64,000 nt of DNA from Flectobacillus sp. BAB-3569 (GTDB taxonomy: Bacteria; Bacteroidota; Bacteroidia; Cytophagales; Spirosomataceae), in contig NZ_NJFZ01000009.1 in assembly GCF_002270355.1 (NCBI RefSeq), positions 310,001 through 374,000 of the forward strand, read 5' to 3'. The notes below the pieces were generated by a model. The model was not told where the DNA came from. It saw only the letters and a program-made list of their open reading frames with translations, and made no database searches. This document shows, piece by piece, positions 27,764-37,365 of this stretch. A program made the position numbers and the translations under genes. Each line of letters begins with the position of its first letter. The first letter of the stretch is position 1.

Positions 27764-27806
27764 ATATTAGTGCTGAATTTTGAGTTGTGAATTTTGAATG
27801 AAAATA

Positions 27807-27841
27807 CCCTCAAGCGAGCGACTTTATTCCTTGCTTGAGGG
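27807..27841 (+). terminator. Hairpin after the SDR gene
   Basis: CCCTCAAGC pairs with GCTTGAGGG across a 17-base loop, 43 bases after the stop. The T tract is weak (AAACTTTATT), so termination is likely but not certain. Confidence 0.5.
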
Positions 27842-27941
27842 AAACTTTATTGAAGTATAAATCGCATATTTGTAATTTTACCAGCGTCACAATTTTTAGA
27901 ACAATTCTTATTTTATCTATTTTTTTATAAAATCATCAAAA

Positions 27942-28955
27942 ATGAAAGCTATCGGATTCAAAACCTCATTGCCTATATCATCACCAGACAGTTTTATAGA
28001 GTTTGAAACATCAATACCTAATCCTTCAGGACGAGACTTATTGGTGAAAATTCAAGCAGTATCTATCAATCCTGTAGATACTAAAATCCGTCAGAACGCC
28101 GCAAAAGATACTGTTTTAGAGAACCCCAAAATTATTGGTTGGGATGCCGTCGGGATTGTCGAAGCGGTAGGAGAGGAGGTATCTCTATTTAAAGTGGGTG
28201 ACGAAGTTTATTATGCGGGAGATATTACTCGCTCAGGAAGTAATGCTGAATTTCAGCTAGTTGACGAAAGAATTGTTGGAAAGAAACCCACATCTCTTTC
28301 TATTGAAGCTTCGGCTGCTATGCCTTTGACTGCTCTTACGGCTTGGGAAACCTTGTTTGATCGTATGCGTTTAAACCCTGAAAAAGATAAAGGTAAAACT
28401 TTGTTGATTATAGGAGGAGCTGGTGGTGTAGGTTCTATTGCGATTCAACTGGCTAAAAAATTACTAGGTCTAACGGTTATTGCTACGGCTTCTCGTCCCG
28501 AATCAATAGAATGGTGTAAAAAAATGGGTGCCGATGTGGTCGTAAATCACAAAGATTTGGTCAATGAGGTTCGTCAAGCAGGTTTTCATTTTGTTGATTT
28601 CATTTATGATGCTGTCGACATCAATGGATACTGGTATGCTGTTGTAGAGCTTATCAAACCTCAAGGACATATCAATTCTATCACGGGCAGTGGTACGCCA
28701 ATTTTATTGAATAAATTGAAAAGCAAAAGCGTTACTTTTTCTTGGGAATTTATGTACACCCGCTCAACTTTCCAGACTGATGATATGATTGAACAACATC
28801 ATATTTTGAATAAAGTTGCCACGTTATTAGAGGAGGGAGTTTTGGTTTCTACTCACAATAATACGCTTTCAGGACTTAGTGCCGAAACCTTCAAAAAGGC
28901 GCACGCTCAATTAGAGTCAGGAACTACTATTGGGAAATTAGTGGTTAAATATTAG
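27942..28955 (+). CDS. Zinc-type alcohol dehydrogenase-like / quinone oxidoreductase family protein
   Basis: A 337-residue MDR-superfamily NADPH-dependent reductase. The GroES-like N-terminal half (SINPVDTKIRQ, GWDAVGIVEAVG) and the Rossmann motif GGAGGVGS (about residues 159-166) are plain. The zinc-binding cysteines of true alcohol dehydrogenases are missing, so it belongs with zinc-free quinone or enone reductases (ZADH family). An AraC gene follows 114 bases downstream and may regulate it. Confidence 0.88.
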   Translation: MKAIGFKTSLPISSPDSFIEFETSIPNPSGRDLLVKIQAVSINPVDTKIRQNAAKDTVLENPKIIGWDAVGIVEAVGEEVSLFKVGDEVYYAGDITRSGSNAEFQLVDERIVGKKPTSLSIEASAAMPLTALTAWETLFDRMRLNPEKDKGKTLLIIGGAGGVGSIAIQLAKKLLGLTVIATASRPESIEWCKKMGADVVVNHKDLVNEVRQAGFHFVDFIYDAVDINGYWYAVVELIKPQGHINSITGSGTPILLNKLKSKSVTFSWEFMYTRSTFQTDDMIEQHHILNKVATLLEEGVLVSTHNNTLSGLSAETFKKAHAQLESGTTIGKLVVKY

Positions 28956-29069
28956 AGTAGTATTGTGCAATATTAAATATTTGAATTCAATAGTTTAAGA
29001 CTCATTCTGGGGTAACTTGCACATTTTTAGGTTTTTATCAGATATAGACTTTTTGCGGTCAAAAATACT

Positions 29070-29960
29070 ATGGAGCACTACAAAACCATAACCGAATTAC
29101 ATGAGCGAAGCGGGTATCCGTCGCCAGAGCATCCTATGATAAGCTTGCTGACCTGCCAAGAGCTTTCGACTTGCTCGTGGGGAGAAAGCAAGTTTACGGC
29201 TGATTTTTATATGATTGCGCTCAAAAAAATCAAATCTGGGACTTTTTTGTATGGCAAAACCAAGTATGACCACGATAATGGTTCTATGTCTTTTGTGAAA
29301 CCAAGACAGGTTTTGGAAATCAACAATGTTGAGCTTTCGGAAAAAGCCTTTGTGATTTACGTCCATGAAGATTATTTGTTGGGGCATCCTATGCACGATG
29401 AAATCAAAAAATATGGATATTTTGATTACGAAATCAACGAAGCTTTACACCTTTCGCCAAATGAGGAGTTGATTATGTGGGAGTTGTACGAAAAAATTGG
29501 CGTTGAATATCGAAATAATCAAGATGAATTTAGCAAGGATATTATCTTGGCACATCTTGACTCGATTCTTAAATATGCACAACGTTTCTATAAAAGACAG
29601 TTTATCAATCGTACGCAGTTGTCGGGAGGAACCGTTTCAAGATTTCAGAAAATATTGAGAACTTACTTTGAAAGTGGTAAAATTCAACAATTTGGCTTGC
29701 CATCTGTTCATGCCATTGCGAGTGAGCTTCATACTTCTGCTCGTTATTTGAGTGATCTATTGAAGCAAGAAACAGGCAAAACGGCTCTAGAGCATATCCA
29801 TATCTTCTTGATTGACGAAGCTAAAAATCTTTTGTTAGGAACAGACAATACTATTGCTGAAACAGCGTATCAACTAGGTTTTGAAAATCCTCCTTATTTT
29901 TCCAGATTATTCAAAAAAGAGGTTGGACTTACGCCTGTGGAGTTTCGCTTGAAAGGATAG
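29070..29960 (+). CDS. AraC family transcriptional regulator
   Basis: A 296-residue regulator with an N-terminal cupin-like domain and a C-terminal double HTH. HTH1 is in LPSVHAIASELHTSARYLSD and HTH2 in IAETAYQLGFENPPYFSRLF, ending KKEVGLTPVEFR. It is downstream of the oxidoreductase genes on the same strand. The inducer is unknown. Confidence 0.9.
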   Translation: MEHYKTITELHERSGYPSPEHPMISLLTCQELSTCSWGESKFTADFYMIALKKIKSGTFLYGKTKYDHDNGSMSFVKPRQVLEINNVELSEKAFVIYVHEDYLLGHPMHDEIKKYGYFDYEINEALHLSPNEELIMWELYEKIGVEYRNNQDEFSKDIILAHLDSILKYAQRFYKRQFINRTQLSGGTVSRFQKILRTYFESGKIQQFGLPSVHAIASELHTSARYLSDLLKQETGKTALEHIHIFLIDEAKNLLLGTDNTIAETAYQLGFENPPYFSRLFKKEVGLTPVEFRLKG

Positions 29961-30043
29961 GTATATTAATGAAATCATACCTAGATGCGACAAAAATAAG
30001 ACTTATATATTTTCGATAGCCTCTGCTGAACTGATATAATAGT

Positions 30044-30091
30044 AATTCCCATTAGCGGGTGAATGTATTCATCCGATAATGGGAATTTTTG
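30044..30091 (+). terminator. Long terminator hairpin after the AraC gene
   Basis: AATTCCCATTAGCGGGTGAAT and its partner form an almost perfect 21-bp stem with two mismatches and a 2-base loop, followed by five T. It separates the AraC gene from the convergent DsbA-like gene and may serve both. Confidence 0.8.
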
Positions 30092-30143
30092 GTCATATAG
30101 CTATTTATGCTTTAGCTCTGACAGAGGAATTCAGCACCAATAT

Positions 30144-31145
30144 CTATTTCACTTTCCAGATACTTCCATTTTTTGTAGTATGCTGTTGGAGTTTTCCTTC
30201 TTGTGTTAATTGTTTTAGTAGCTTTTCACTTTCTTGACGAGATTTTCCACTCAATTCGGTGAACTCTCTAGCAGTAAGTGTTGGATATTTGGCAAATAAA
30301 GCTTCCCAAGATTTATCATAGCTGTCTTTAAATACTGCTGGAGCCAAACTACTAATGGTTGTTTCGAACAAGGGATAAGGTCTAAAACCGTAAATAACTT
30401 GGGTCTTATTGAGCGAATTACTCAGCAATAGCGTAGGAAATCCTCTTACGCCCATTTTTCTTGCCAATAACAAATCTTCTTTGAAGAGTTCTGTAGCTTT
30501 ACCTGCATAATCTTGCTGAAGTTGTTCTGTATCCAAACCTACCTCGATAGCTGCTGCCTTAATTTGATTCCAGTCTGCAATGTTTTTCTTTTCCAGGAAA
30601 ACCATTTCACGCATTCTTCTCATAAACTTTTGAGCTTTCGCTTCGTCTTGCAATTGTGCTGCCTTAAATGCAATAGAAGGAGGATACGAGGATGCCAGAG
30701 GGTTTTCTAGCCATACATCACCATCAATAGGCATATCGTAGTGCGCGCTTACTTCATCCCAGTGGTGTGCTACGTCAGACGGTTTACTAATACCACCAGC
30801 ATTGTAGCTCCAATCAGGTAATAAACCACCCATGCGGTATTCGATTTCGAGATATTTCCCATATTCAAGCTTCAGTTTACGAAGTTGAGGCTCGATACCC
30901 CAGCATGAAGAACAAATTGGATCAGTGAAATAAATAATCTTGATTAATTTTTTTTGTTGGAATTGATAGTCAAAATCACCAGTTGTAGACGTAGTATCAA
31001 TCTCGCAAACTCCTGTTTCGGGATCGCACAAGAGTGGATTCGATTTAGAATCTTTCATAGAATTTTTCTTTTGTGCTTGGCTAGTATACCCACCAAGGCT
31101 GTTTAACAAGGCAATAATTATTAAGTTTTTAAAGAGAGAGTTCAT
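30144..31145 (-). CDS. DsbA family (FrnE-like) protein with C-terminal winged-helix-like segment
   Basis: A 333-residue protein. A thioredoxin-fold oxidoreductase region starts near residue 69 with the redox motif CSSC in FTDPICSSCWG (about 76-86), followed by the helical insert of DsbA/FrnE proteins and a cis-Pro loop (GVRGFPTLLLS, about 235-245). The last 50 residues (LTAREFTELSGKSRQESEKL, then LLKQLTQEGKLQQH) look like a winged helix. The N-terminus may be a signal peptide (LIIIALLNSLGGYTSQAQ), though an internal Met could give a cytoplasmic form. It is divergent from an HxlR repressor, a frequent partner of redox-stress genes. Confidence 0.8.
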   Translation of the reverse strand: MNSLFKNLIIIALLNSLGGYTSQAQKKNSMKDSKSNPLLCDPETGVCEIDTTSTTGDFDYQFQQKKLIKIIYFTDPICSSCWGIEPQLRKLKLEYGKYLEIEYRMGGLLPDWSYNAGGISKPSDVAHHWDEVSAHYDMPIDGDVWLENPLASSYPPSIAFKAAQLQDEAKAQKFMRRMREMVFLEKKNIADWNQIKAAAIEVGLDTEQLQQDYAGKATELFKEDLLLARKMGVRGFPTLLLSNSLNKTQVIYGFRPYPLFETTISSLAPAVFKDSYDKSWEALFAKYPTLTAREFTELSGKSRQESEKLLKQLTQEGKLQQHTTKNGSIWKVK

Positions 31146-31376
31146 TGAATAATAGGGTAAAATTGTACTACAAATAAAAATTGGTTTTTAGCTTAGGATA
31201 TTGCTTTTAGTATTAAAGACACGAAATTTTTGAAGTCTGGTCGTTATTATTTTTGCAAAAAAACTCGTTATGACTCATTACAACATTCTACTTATTAGAA
31301 CAATAAACTACGCCAAACACTAGTTACCATTTTGTTTATTAACAAATATCATATACTCCTACGAGTAATTATCAGT

Positions 31377-31395
31377 AAATTTGGGTACCAAATTT
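31377..31395. promoter_or_regulatory. Probable HxlR operator over a -7 element
   Basis: AAATTTGG-GTA-CCAAATTT is a perfect 8-bp inverted repeat in the divergent DsbA-hxlR gap, 25 bases before the hxlR start. It overlaps TAAATTTG (31376-31383), a -7 type promoter element, so binding would block transcription. Assignment to HxlR is inferred. Confidence 0.55.
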
Positions 31396-31420
31396 TGTAT
31401 AAACAAGAGGTCAAAAAAAC

Positions 31421-31729
31421 ATGACTACCAAAAATCAAGCCGAAAGTACTTGTCCTGCTGAAGGATTGCTAAAGACATTATCAGGAAAATGGAAGCCTCA
31501 AATCTTCCGTTTTGCCGTAAATGGCCCTATTCGTTTCAATACATTATTGAGAGAAATAGAAGGTGCCAACAAGCAATCGTTAGCAACTGCCCTCAAAGAA
31601 TTAGAATCTGAAGGTATCCTGCACAAAGTTATCATCAGCGAAAAGCCACTCCATATCGAATATAATCTTTCCGAAAGAGGACAATCCCTCGTGCCCATCT
31701 TCCAGCAACTCGAAGGAATCGTAAAATAG
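31421..31729 (+). CDS. HxlR family winged-helix transcriptional regulator
   Basis: A 102-residue protein with the HxlR hallmarks: an early Cys in STCPAEGLLKTLSGKWKPQI (Cys at residue 11), GPIRFNTLLREIEG and SLATALKELESEGILHK. The conserved N-terminal Cys allows sensing of oxidants or electrophiles in this family. It is divergent from the DsbA-like redox gene, which is its likely target together with its own promoter. Confidence 0.92.
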   Translation: MTTKNQAESTCPAEGLLKTLSGKWKPQIFRFAVNGPIRFNTLLREIEGANKQSLATALKELESEGILHKVIISEKPLHIEYNLSERGQSLVPIFQQLEGIVK

Positions 31730-31886
31730 CCTTGCCTACCATTTGCAGATAAATATTTTTAATTTTTGAATAAAAAAAGTATTCAAATTGTTTGATTGTC
31801 GTAAAAAACCATTACTTTTGTCATAAATAACCTCGCAAAATAATTTATTTGTCTATATTTTTACGTAAAAAATAAAAAACGTAATT

Positions 31887-32114
31887 ATGTCGACTACTCT
31901 AAACCAAGTAGAAATATTTCGGACAAAGGTTAGTTGTCCGAAGACCGCCGCCCAATTGCTTCAGCGTTTGCATGAAGTATTTCCGCATGATAAGTTCAAT
32001 TTCGATTTAGAGGATTGTGATAGGATTTTGAGAGTTGATAGTCCTTATTTAGAAATAGAAGCCATACCCAAGCGATTACAATCTTGGGGCTATTTCTGCG
32101 AATGGATTGAATAG
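31887..32114 (+). CDS. Small conserved-looking protein of unknown function
   Basis: A 75-residue product with a beta-alpha-beta rhythm (VEIFRTKVSC, AAQLLQRLHEVFPHDKFNFD, RILRVDS, YLEIEAIPKRLQSWG). The layout resembles a heavy-metal-associated or ferredoxin-like fold, but the CxxC metal motif is missing. A run TTACTTTTGTC lies in the A/T-rich upstream region. I cannot assign a function. Confidence 0.65.
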   Translation: MSTTLNQVEIFRTKVSCPKTAAQLLQRLHEVFPHDKFNFDLEDCDRILRVDSPYLEIEAIPKRLQSWGYFCEWIE

Positions 32115-32267
32115 TGATTATTTGACTAACAATGAATTGATTTCACCGATGCCAGTCACAGTGCTGGATTAAGTATTGAATTTACTTAAAATCGGTTTGC
32201 TACTATTGTTCTGTTCAAAGCTCAATTGAATTGATTACTTTGTTCCATATAAAACGATATAAGGCTT

Positions 32268-33199
32268 ATGAAACCCCTTATTATCATTGAATCACCCTCT
32301 AATTTGGGTCTGAAAGAATCTGCCCAAGGAAAAGAGCCAGGTGTAAGTAAACTGCCTCAGCACTTGAAAAAGCATGGTTTGTATGATAAACTTAACCCTG
32401 CTCAGATAATCCATTTGGCGGCTCCTCCTTACAGTTCGCAGTTTGATGAAGCTTCGGGTGTGCTCAATGCCTACAAGATAGCTGAGTATGCCAAAGTGCA
32501 AGCACAAGAACTAAAAAGGGTACTCTCTACAGATTCCTTTCCGGTCGTCATTGGCGGTGATTGTAGTATTCTGATAGGCAATGCCTTGGCATTGAAAGAA
32601 TTAGGTAATTACGGATTGATGTATTTGGACGGCCATACAGATTTTGTGTTGCCTTCTATGTCACAAACTGGCGGTGCCGCTGGGATGGACTTGGCTATTG
32701 TGACAGGGCATGGTCACCCAAAGCTCACCAATATCCATCAGCTAGAACCCTACTTTGAAGAAGAAAATGTTTGGTGTATAGGTAATAGGTATTGGGACCC
32801 CGAATACGTGGGTCTCATACAATCTTCGCAGATTGAATATGTACCGTTGTCACACCTCCGTGAGATGGGAATAGATACCTTACTGTCTTTATTTTTTATG
32901 CACATTGAGGCAAAAAATGGGATGGTTTCTGGATTCATCTCGATGTAGACGTCTTAGACCATAAAGTAATGCCAGCCGTAGATAGTCCTCAACCAGGAGG
33001 AATGTCGTATGAGGAGCTTCGAGAGCTTTTGATACCCTTGATGGCGCATCCGAAAGTGGCAGGCATACAACTTACCATATTAGACCCGACCCTTGACCCA
33101 TATGGCATTTATGCCCAAAGATTGATTGATAATCTTATAAAAATCTTAAGTCCCATTTTCAGAGAGGTAAAAGACCACGATGAAATAATGAGATTTTGA
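32268..33199 (+). pseudogene. Arginase/agmatinase family gene with a -1 shift at an A6 run
   Basis: Two frames together encode about 310 residues of a ureohydrolase-fold protein. The first, from ATG 32268, carries GGDCSI and MYLDGHTDF, two of the manganese-binding motifs. The third motif HLDVDVLD is in the second frame. The shift fits six A at 32912-32917: reading gcA AAA AAT and slipping back one base gives AKKWDGFWIHLDVDVLD, normal for the family. The phase equals a -1 slippery heptamer. GGDCS has Cys where arginases have His, so metal binding may differ. Hydrolysis of arginine or a related guanidino compound is the family role. Confidence 0.85.
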
Positions 33200-33262
33200 C
33201 CTTAGTTTAACCTCTAAACTTCTCTACTCTACTATTAGTTAACTTGGACCCTACACCTATTT

Positions 33263-33874
33263 TTAATTTCGATCTACCTCAACTAGTTGAGAGTCTTCAA
33301 AAATACTGGCTGGAGAGATGACTTTTTCGCCCAAAGGAATTCGTTTTCCATATCGTTCCTCTAATTTTTTTCTGACCAATTTATTTTCTAAGTCAAAATC
33401 CTTTAATCTTTGAAGCTTCCCAATTTCGATATTGGCACCACGCTTGTAGATTTTCCAAATGAGTTCTGAGCAATAGATACGTTGGTCGTCCCAGCCAAAG
33501 TAGATATCGTATTTTTTTCCTTGAAGTTTTTTTCCTTCTTTTTGCATCGCATCTAGTACCTTCGGCGTAAGAATGCTTTCGGCATTTTTTAGCCTTTTTA
33601 CAACAAAATGATGTTTTTCGCCTTTTGCAATCCATTCATTCAACGGCGTGAGTTTAACGGGTTGAACTGCCTCAAACACGAAATACTCCGTGCCCTTTTG
33701 ATAAATAATCCCACAATGTGAATACTTAGAATGTGTAGCTAATTGAATGGCTTTGCTCTGCGAAGAACGTGAAATTTGGAAAATAAGATCGCCATTTTTA
33801 TAGCTTTTTGTAGAGGAATGACAGCTTCCCAACGTAAAAAATAGTGCGTAGCATAAGCAAAAGATTGATTTCAT
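33263..33874 (-). CDS. YiiX/YebB-like permuted NlpC/P60 cysteine hydrolase, lipoprotein
   Basis: A 203-residue protein. The signal segment ends in LGSC (Cys18), a lipobox, so it is probably a lipoprotein facing the periplasm. The circularly permuted papain-like fold shows His in SKYSHCGIIY (about residue 53) before Cys in YCSELIW (about 138), the YiiX order. Such enzymes act on peptidoglycan peptides or lipids. It is separated from the upstream glycosyltransferase gene by a terminator. Confidence 0.82.
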   Translation of the reverse strand: MKSIFCLCYALFFTLGSCHSSTKSYKNGDLIFQISRSSQSKAIQLATHSKYSHCGIIYQKGTEYFVFEAVQPVKLTPLNEWIAKGEKHHFVVKRLKNAESILTPKVLDAMQKEGKKLQGKKYDIYFGWDDQRIYCSELIWKIYKRGANIEIGKLQRLKDFDLENKLVRKKLEERYGKRIPLGEKVISPASIFEDSQLVEVDRN

Positions 33875-33900
33875 AGTAGATGGAGGTTTAGTAAATACAA

Positions 33901-33930
33901 AAAGCCGAGGAACTTACATTACTCGGCTTT
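33901..33930 (-). terminator. Terminator of the GT2 gene
   Basis: AAAGCCGAG and CTCGGCTTT form a 9-bp stem; on the minus strand the stem is followed by TTTGTATTT. It is 87 bases past the stop of the glycosyltransferase gene. Confidence 0.8.
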
Positions 33931-34017
33931 GTTATATAACGTAATATAGGTAAAAGTCTTTTGTTGATAGAAAAATGCTTTTGATATTCTATTCTTAAAA
34001 TGAACCTTTACAGTCCA

Positions 34018-34917
34018 TTAAGCATGCAAACTCGCAGAAACACGTTTGAATAAGTTCTTAACTTTTGCGGCAGCATTATCTACTGGTTCAGTGAGCATAC
34101 CGTGAAACTCTTCTCCTTTGTGTAAAAAATGTGTCATAACATATCCCGATGTCATTCCCCATTTTTGGATAAAAGTAAAATACCCTTTGTTTTTCTTTAC
34201 TCTCCCCGTTGAGCGGCCAGAGAAATGATATACCTTACTTTCGCCAACGCCCTTGAATAATCGAATACCCATTTTCCAGAGTTTCATCGAAAAATCAGGG
34301 TCAGAATACATCCCCGGATGAAATTCAACGCTGTATCCACCAACTGCATTCCAAATGTCACGGTGTACAATATTGGGAGGCCAAGTGGCACCTGTCCAAT
34401 CGGGTTTTTTAAATGTTTGGTACTCTTTCAGAAGTTTATCTTCGTTGAATGACTTCAAATCTGTTCCATAATCATGATGAATCACACAATTGTTATTGGT
34501 ATTGTAAGGTTCAATCATGGTGGCAGACAAGAAAAAGTAAGGATGTCCAATGGCTTTGATTTCATCCGAAATCGCTTTATCCCAGTCTGGACACACATAC
34601 ATATCATCGTTCATGTATAAAATATAATCGGTGGTTGCCTGTTGGGCAGCATAGTTCAGAGCATAGCAAATACCAATATTATTAGCGCTGTAAGTATAGT
34701 CAATATCTGATTGCTCTCGAACCCATTCTAACGTTCCGTCTTTACCTTCGTTGACATGAACGATGATTTGGTGATTGAACAGAGAATTTTTCCTGATACT
34801 TTCAATACAAAGCTTTAAATAAGGTAAGTTGTTCCAAGAAGGAATTAAAATAGAAAAACGCTTCTCGCTATCCACTTCAGGGTGGTTTTTTTCTTGTAAG
34901 GTATTTATAAAGCTCAT
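34018..34917 (-). CDS. Glycosyltransferase family 2
   Basis: A 299-residue GT-A enzyme. The nucleotide-sugar fold starts with FSILIPSWNNLPYLKLCIES (about residues 22-41). The metal-binding motif is MNDDMYV (about 107-113), and the acceptor region has the DW/W-rich segment PDWTGATWPPN. No membrane segment is seen, so it works at the cytoplasmic side, probably in cell-surface polysaccharide synthesis. It is monocistronic as far as the sequence shows. Confidence 0.88.
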   Translation of the reverse strand: MSFINTLQEKNHPEVDSEKRFSILIPSWNNLPYLKLCIESIRKNSLFNHQIIVHVNEGKDGTLEWVREQSDIDYTYSANNIGICYALNYAAQQATTDYILYMNDDMYVCPDWDKAISDEIKAIGHPYFFLSATMIEPYNTNNNCVIHHDYGTDLKSFNEDKLLKEYQTFKKPDWTGATWPPNIVHRDIWNAVGGYSVEFHPGMYSDPDFSMKLWKMGIRLFKGVGESKVYHFSGRSTGRVKKNKGYFTFIQKWGMTSGYVMTHFLHKGEEFHGMLTEPVDNAAAKVKNLFKRVSASLHA

Positions 34918-35058
34918 GATATTTTGAGAGTTGGTCGGTAAAACTTAGATTACTCAAAAAACTAGACATAAAACCTACCCAGAACGTTGTCTATCGATAT
35001 TTACTTTGTGACCAGTTATCGGGATTTGTCGACCAACTCATTAAAAATCAGTATCAAG

Positions 35059-35817
35059 CTATCGAAGTTGTCCCTGATAAATTTCTTCGAATGCGGGTAA
35101 AAATCTACTTCCTACAGGCACTTCCACACGACCAATCTCAATTTTAGATTTTTGGAAAGCGGTAATTTTTTGTAAAGAAACAATGTATGAATTGTGTACT
35201 CTACAAAAATATTGTGCAGGAAGTTTGCCTTCCATAGCCTTCAAATTTGAGCGGGTTAGGATAGGCTTGTTGTCATTTACCGTAAAGATTTTTACATAGT
35301 CTTTAAGTCCTTCTACAAATAAAATATCTTGGTAAAATAGCTTAATCTTCTTATAATCAGCATTAATTACGACATAGTCTACTTCAGGAGCAGTAGTTTC
35401 GGCGACTTCTTTGTGACGTAACGTGTAGAGTTCATAGGCCTTGTTGGTAGCACGCAAAAATCTGTCAAACGGAATAGGTTTGAGCAAATAATCAATCACA
35501 TTGAGGTCGTATCCTTCCATGGCGTATTGCTGATATGCCGTTGTAAAAATGACCATTGGGGGCTGAATCAAGCTTCGTAAAAATTGTGTACCTGTAAGTG
35601 TAGGCATTTGAATATCTAAAAATACCAAATCGATTTGTCCTGAATTAATCAACTCCCAAGCCTCAAAAGGGCTAGAAAAAGTATTCACTAATTCCAAATA
35701 TGGGACTTTTTGAATATCGTCAGCAATCATTTCAAGCGCAAAAGGCTCGTCGTCGATGGCGATACATTTTAGTTTAGTAGGATAGTCAGATTGAGTTGAT
35801 GGTTTCATAAAATTCAT
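35059..35817 (-). CDS. LytTR family response regulator
   Basis: About 252 residues from the ATG giving MNFMKPS; an ATG at 35850 in frame is possible. The receiver domain has the acidic pair in CIAIDDEP, the phospho-acceptor Asp in DLVFLDIQMP, and Lys in LLKPI. The C-terminal LytTR DNA-binding domain (VNADYKKIKLFYQDILFVEG, then CRVHNSYIVSLQKITAF) is complete. It lies 174 bases after its cognate kinase on the same strand. Confidence 0.93.
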   Translation of the reverse strand: MNFMKPSTQSDYPTKLKCIAIDDEPFALEMIADDIQKVPYLELVNTFSSPFEAWELINSGQIDLVFLDIQMPTLTGTQFLRSLIQPPMVIFTTAYQQYAMEGYDLNVIDYLLKPIPFDRFLRATNKAYELYTLRHKEVAETTAPEVDYVVINADYKKIKLFYQDILFVEGLKDYVKIFTVNDNKPILTRSNLKAMEGKLPAQYFCRVHNSYIVSLQKITAFQKSKIEIGRVEVPVGSRFLPAFEEIYQGQLR

Positions 35818-35991
35818 AACAGTTGATGGATTTTGAGCGATTACGAACAAGTATTAATGGATTTGTATATTGGATTACAAATAGGAGAGAGTGCCGAAGA
35901 TAGCCGTATCTTGGGATGCAGCGTTGTTTAATTATTGGTTAAAAAGCAAGCTAAATCGCTTCGTTTGGGGAATGACTTTGGTTTAAGATAA

Positions 35992-37080
35992 TTACAATTG
36001 TATAAGTACTTCAACGATGAATAAGTCGTTTTCTGTTATTTTTAACTCATGTTTTTCAGGATAATGTAGTGCTAAGCGCTTTTTTACATTCTGTAAACCT
36101 ATGCCTGTCTTGTCTTCTTCCTTAAAATTGTGGTCAAAATTTCGATTTTCGGTAATAAACCTTAGAGTATCATTTGCTACAGAAAGTTTAATCAAAATGT
36201 GAGATTCTTCTATACTGTGCAATCCGTACTTAAAGGCATTTTCGACTAAGGGTATAAATAACAGTGGCTCAATAGCATATAAATGTATGGGACCCTCGTA
36301 TGAAAACTCGGCTGAATTTTTACCTGAGATACGCATTTTTTGTAACTCGATATAATTTTGGAGATAGTCTAACTCCTGCGTCAGAGGCACTTTATCACTC
36401 TCAGATTGATACAACATATATCTCAAAAGCTGCGAGAGTTTTACTATTGCGTCTTCGGTATGTTCAGATTTTTTGCGTGCCAACCAACGAATATTATTAA
36501 GCGTATTGAACAAGAAGTGAGGACTTACTTGAAGTTTTAAAACGGCTAATTCGGCCGCTACTTTTTCCAACAAAATTTGCTGTTGTAGGTCATGGTTTCG
36601 CAAACGTTCTTGCCATAATGCCAACGATGTACTGAAAATAATCGAGAAAAAGTACGTCAAGGTGGCGTTCATCAATTGTGGAAATGGCAAGAACATCCTT
36701 GGCGGGCGAGGCAAATTATCTACTTTGCCTTTCCATTCAGAAGGTGGGGGCATCTTGGGCATTCCCATGTCAAAACCGTGCATTTTGAGAAAATAATGCG
36801 ACCATGCCCAATGCAAAGCTAATATGATTACAAATCCAAGAATGATATAAATAGAGAATATATCACCTCGTTTTTTCATCAAAAACTTAGGTACAAGTAA
36901 CAGTAAATTGATATAAAAGGCAGCCATTAATGCCAAGTTATTGAAGCATTGAACCGTGAAAAATCGACTAAACTCAGGACGATTATAGAAACTATTGGGC
37001 ATCATGAGCACTGGTAAAAAGAATACCAACGACCAACCAACAATATGAAATACTAACTGATATTTTTCGAATACTTTCAT
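35992..37080 (-). CDS. LytS-type sensor histidine kinase
   Basis: A 362-residue membrane kinase of the His_kinase (PF06580) type. Four membrane segments lie in about residues 10-165. The conserved His is in SPHFLFNTLNNIRWLA (about 195-210). The ATPase part has the N box PLVENAFKYGLHS and G box TGIGLQNVKKRL. ATG 37080 is chosen because the 21 residues before it are not membrane-like. It phosphorylates the LytTR regulator encoded downstream. The CotH gene starts 285 bases away in the opposite direction and could be a target. Confidence 0.92.
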   Translation of the reverse strand: MKVFEKYQLVFHIVGWSLVFFLPVLMMPNSFYNRPEFSRFFTVQCFNNLALMAAFYINLLLLVPKFLMKKRGDIFSIYIILGFVIILALHWAWSHYFLKMHGFDMGMPKMPPPSEWKGKVDNLPRPPRMFLPFPQLMNATLTYFFSIIFSTSLALWQERLRNHDLQQQILLEKVAAELAVLKLQVSPHFLFNTLNNIRWLARKKSEHTEDAIVKLSQLLRYMLYQSESDKVPLTQELDYLQNYIELQKMRISGKNSAEFSYEGPIHLYAIEPLLFIPLVENAFKYGLHSIEESHILIKLSVANDTLRFITENRNFDHNFKEEDKTGIGLQNVKKRLALHYPEKHELKITENDLFIVEVLIQL

Positions 37081-37365
37081 GTTTTTCAAGTATGTGCTTT
37101 TATTACAAAGTGTTGAACTAACGTAAGAAAATTCCAAAATCACGCCAACTGTCTATCAAGAATGCCTTTGTGTAGATAAACGCTAGAGCCCATGTCTTTT
37201 TCTACAAATAGACATTCTATATCTATCATCCATTACCTTAAAAATTTATTCATAGATTAATTGTATAGTTTTGAGAAACAGTTATTTATGCCTTCGCAGT
37301 AGCCATGTTTGGTTATGCTAACGGAGAAAAAACTGATTATCTAAACATTTCAAATTGAATACATT

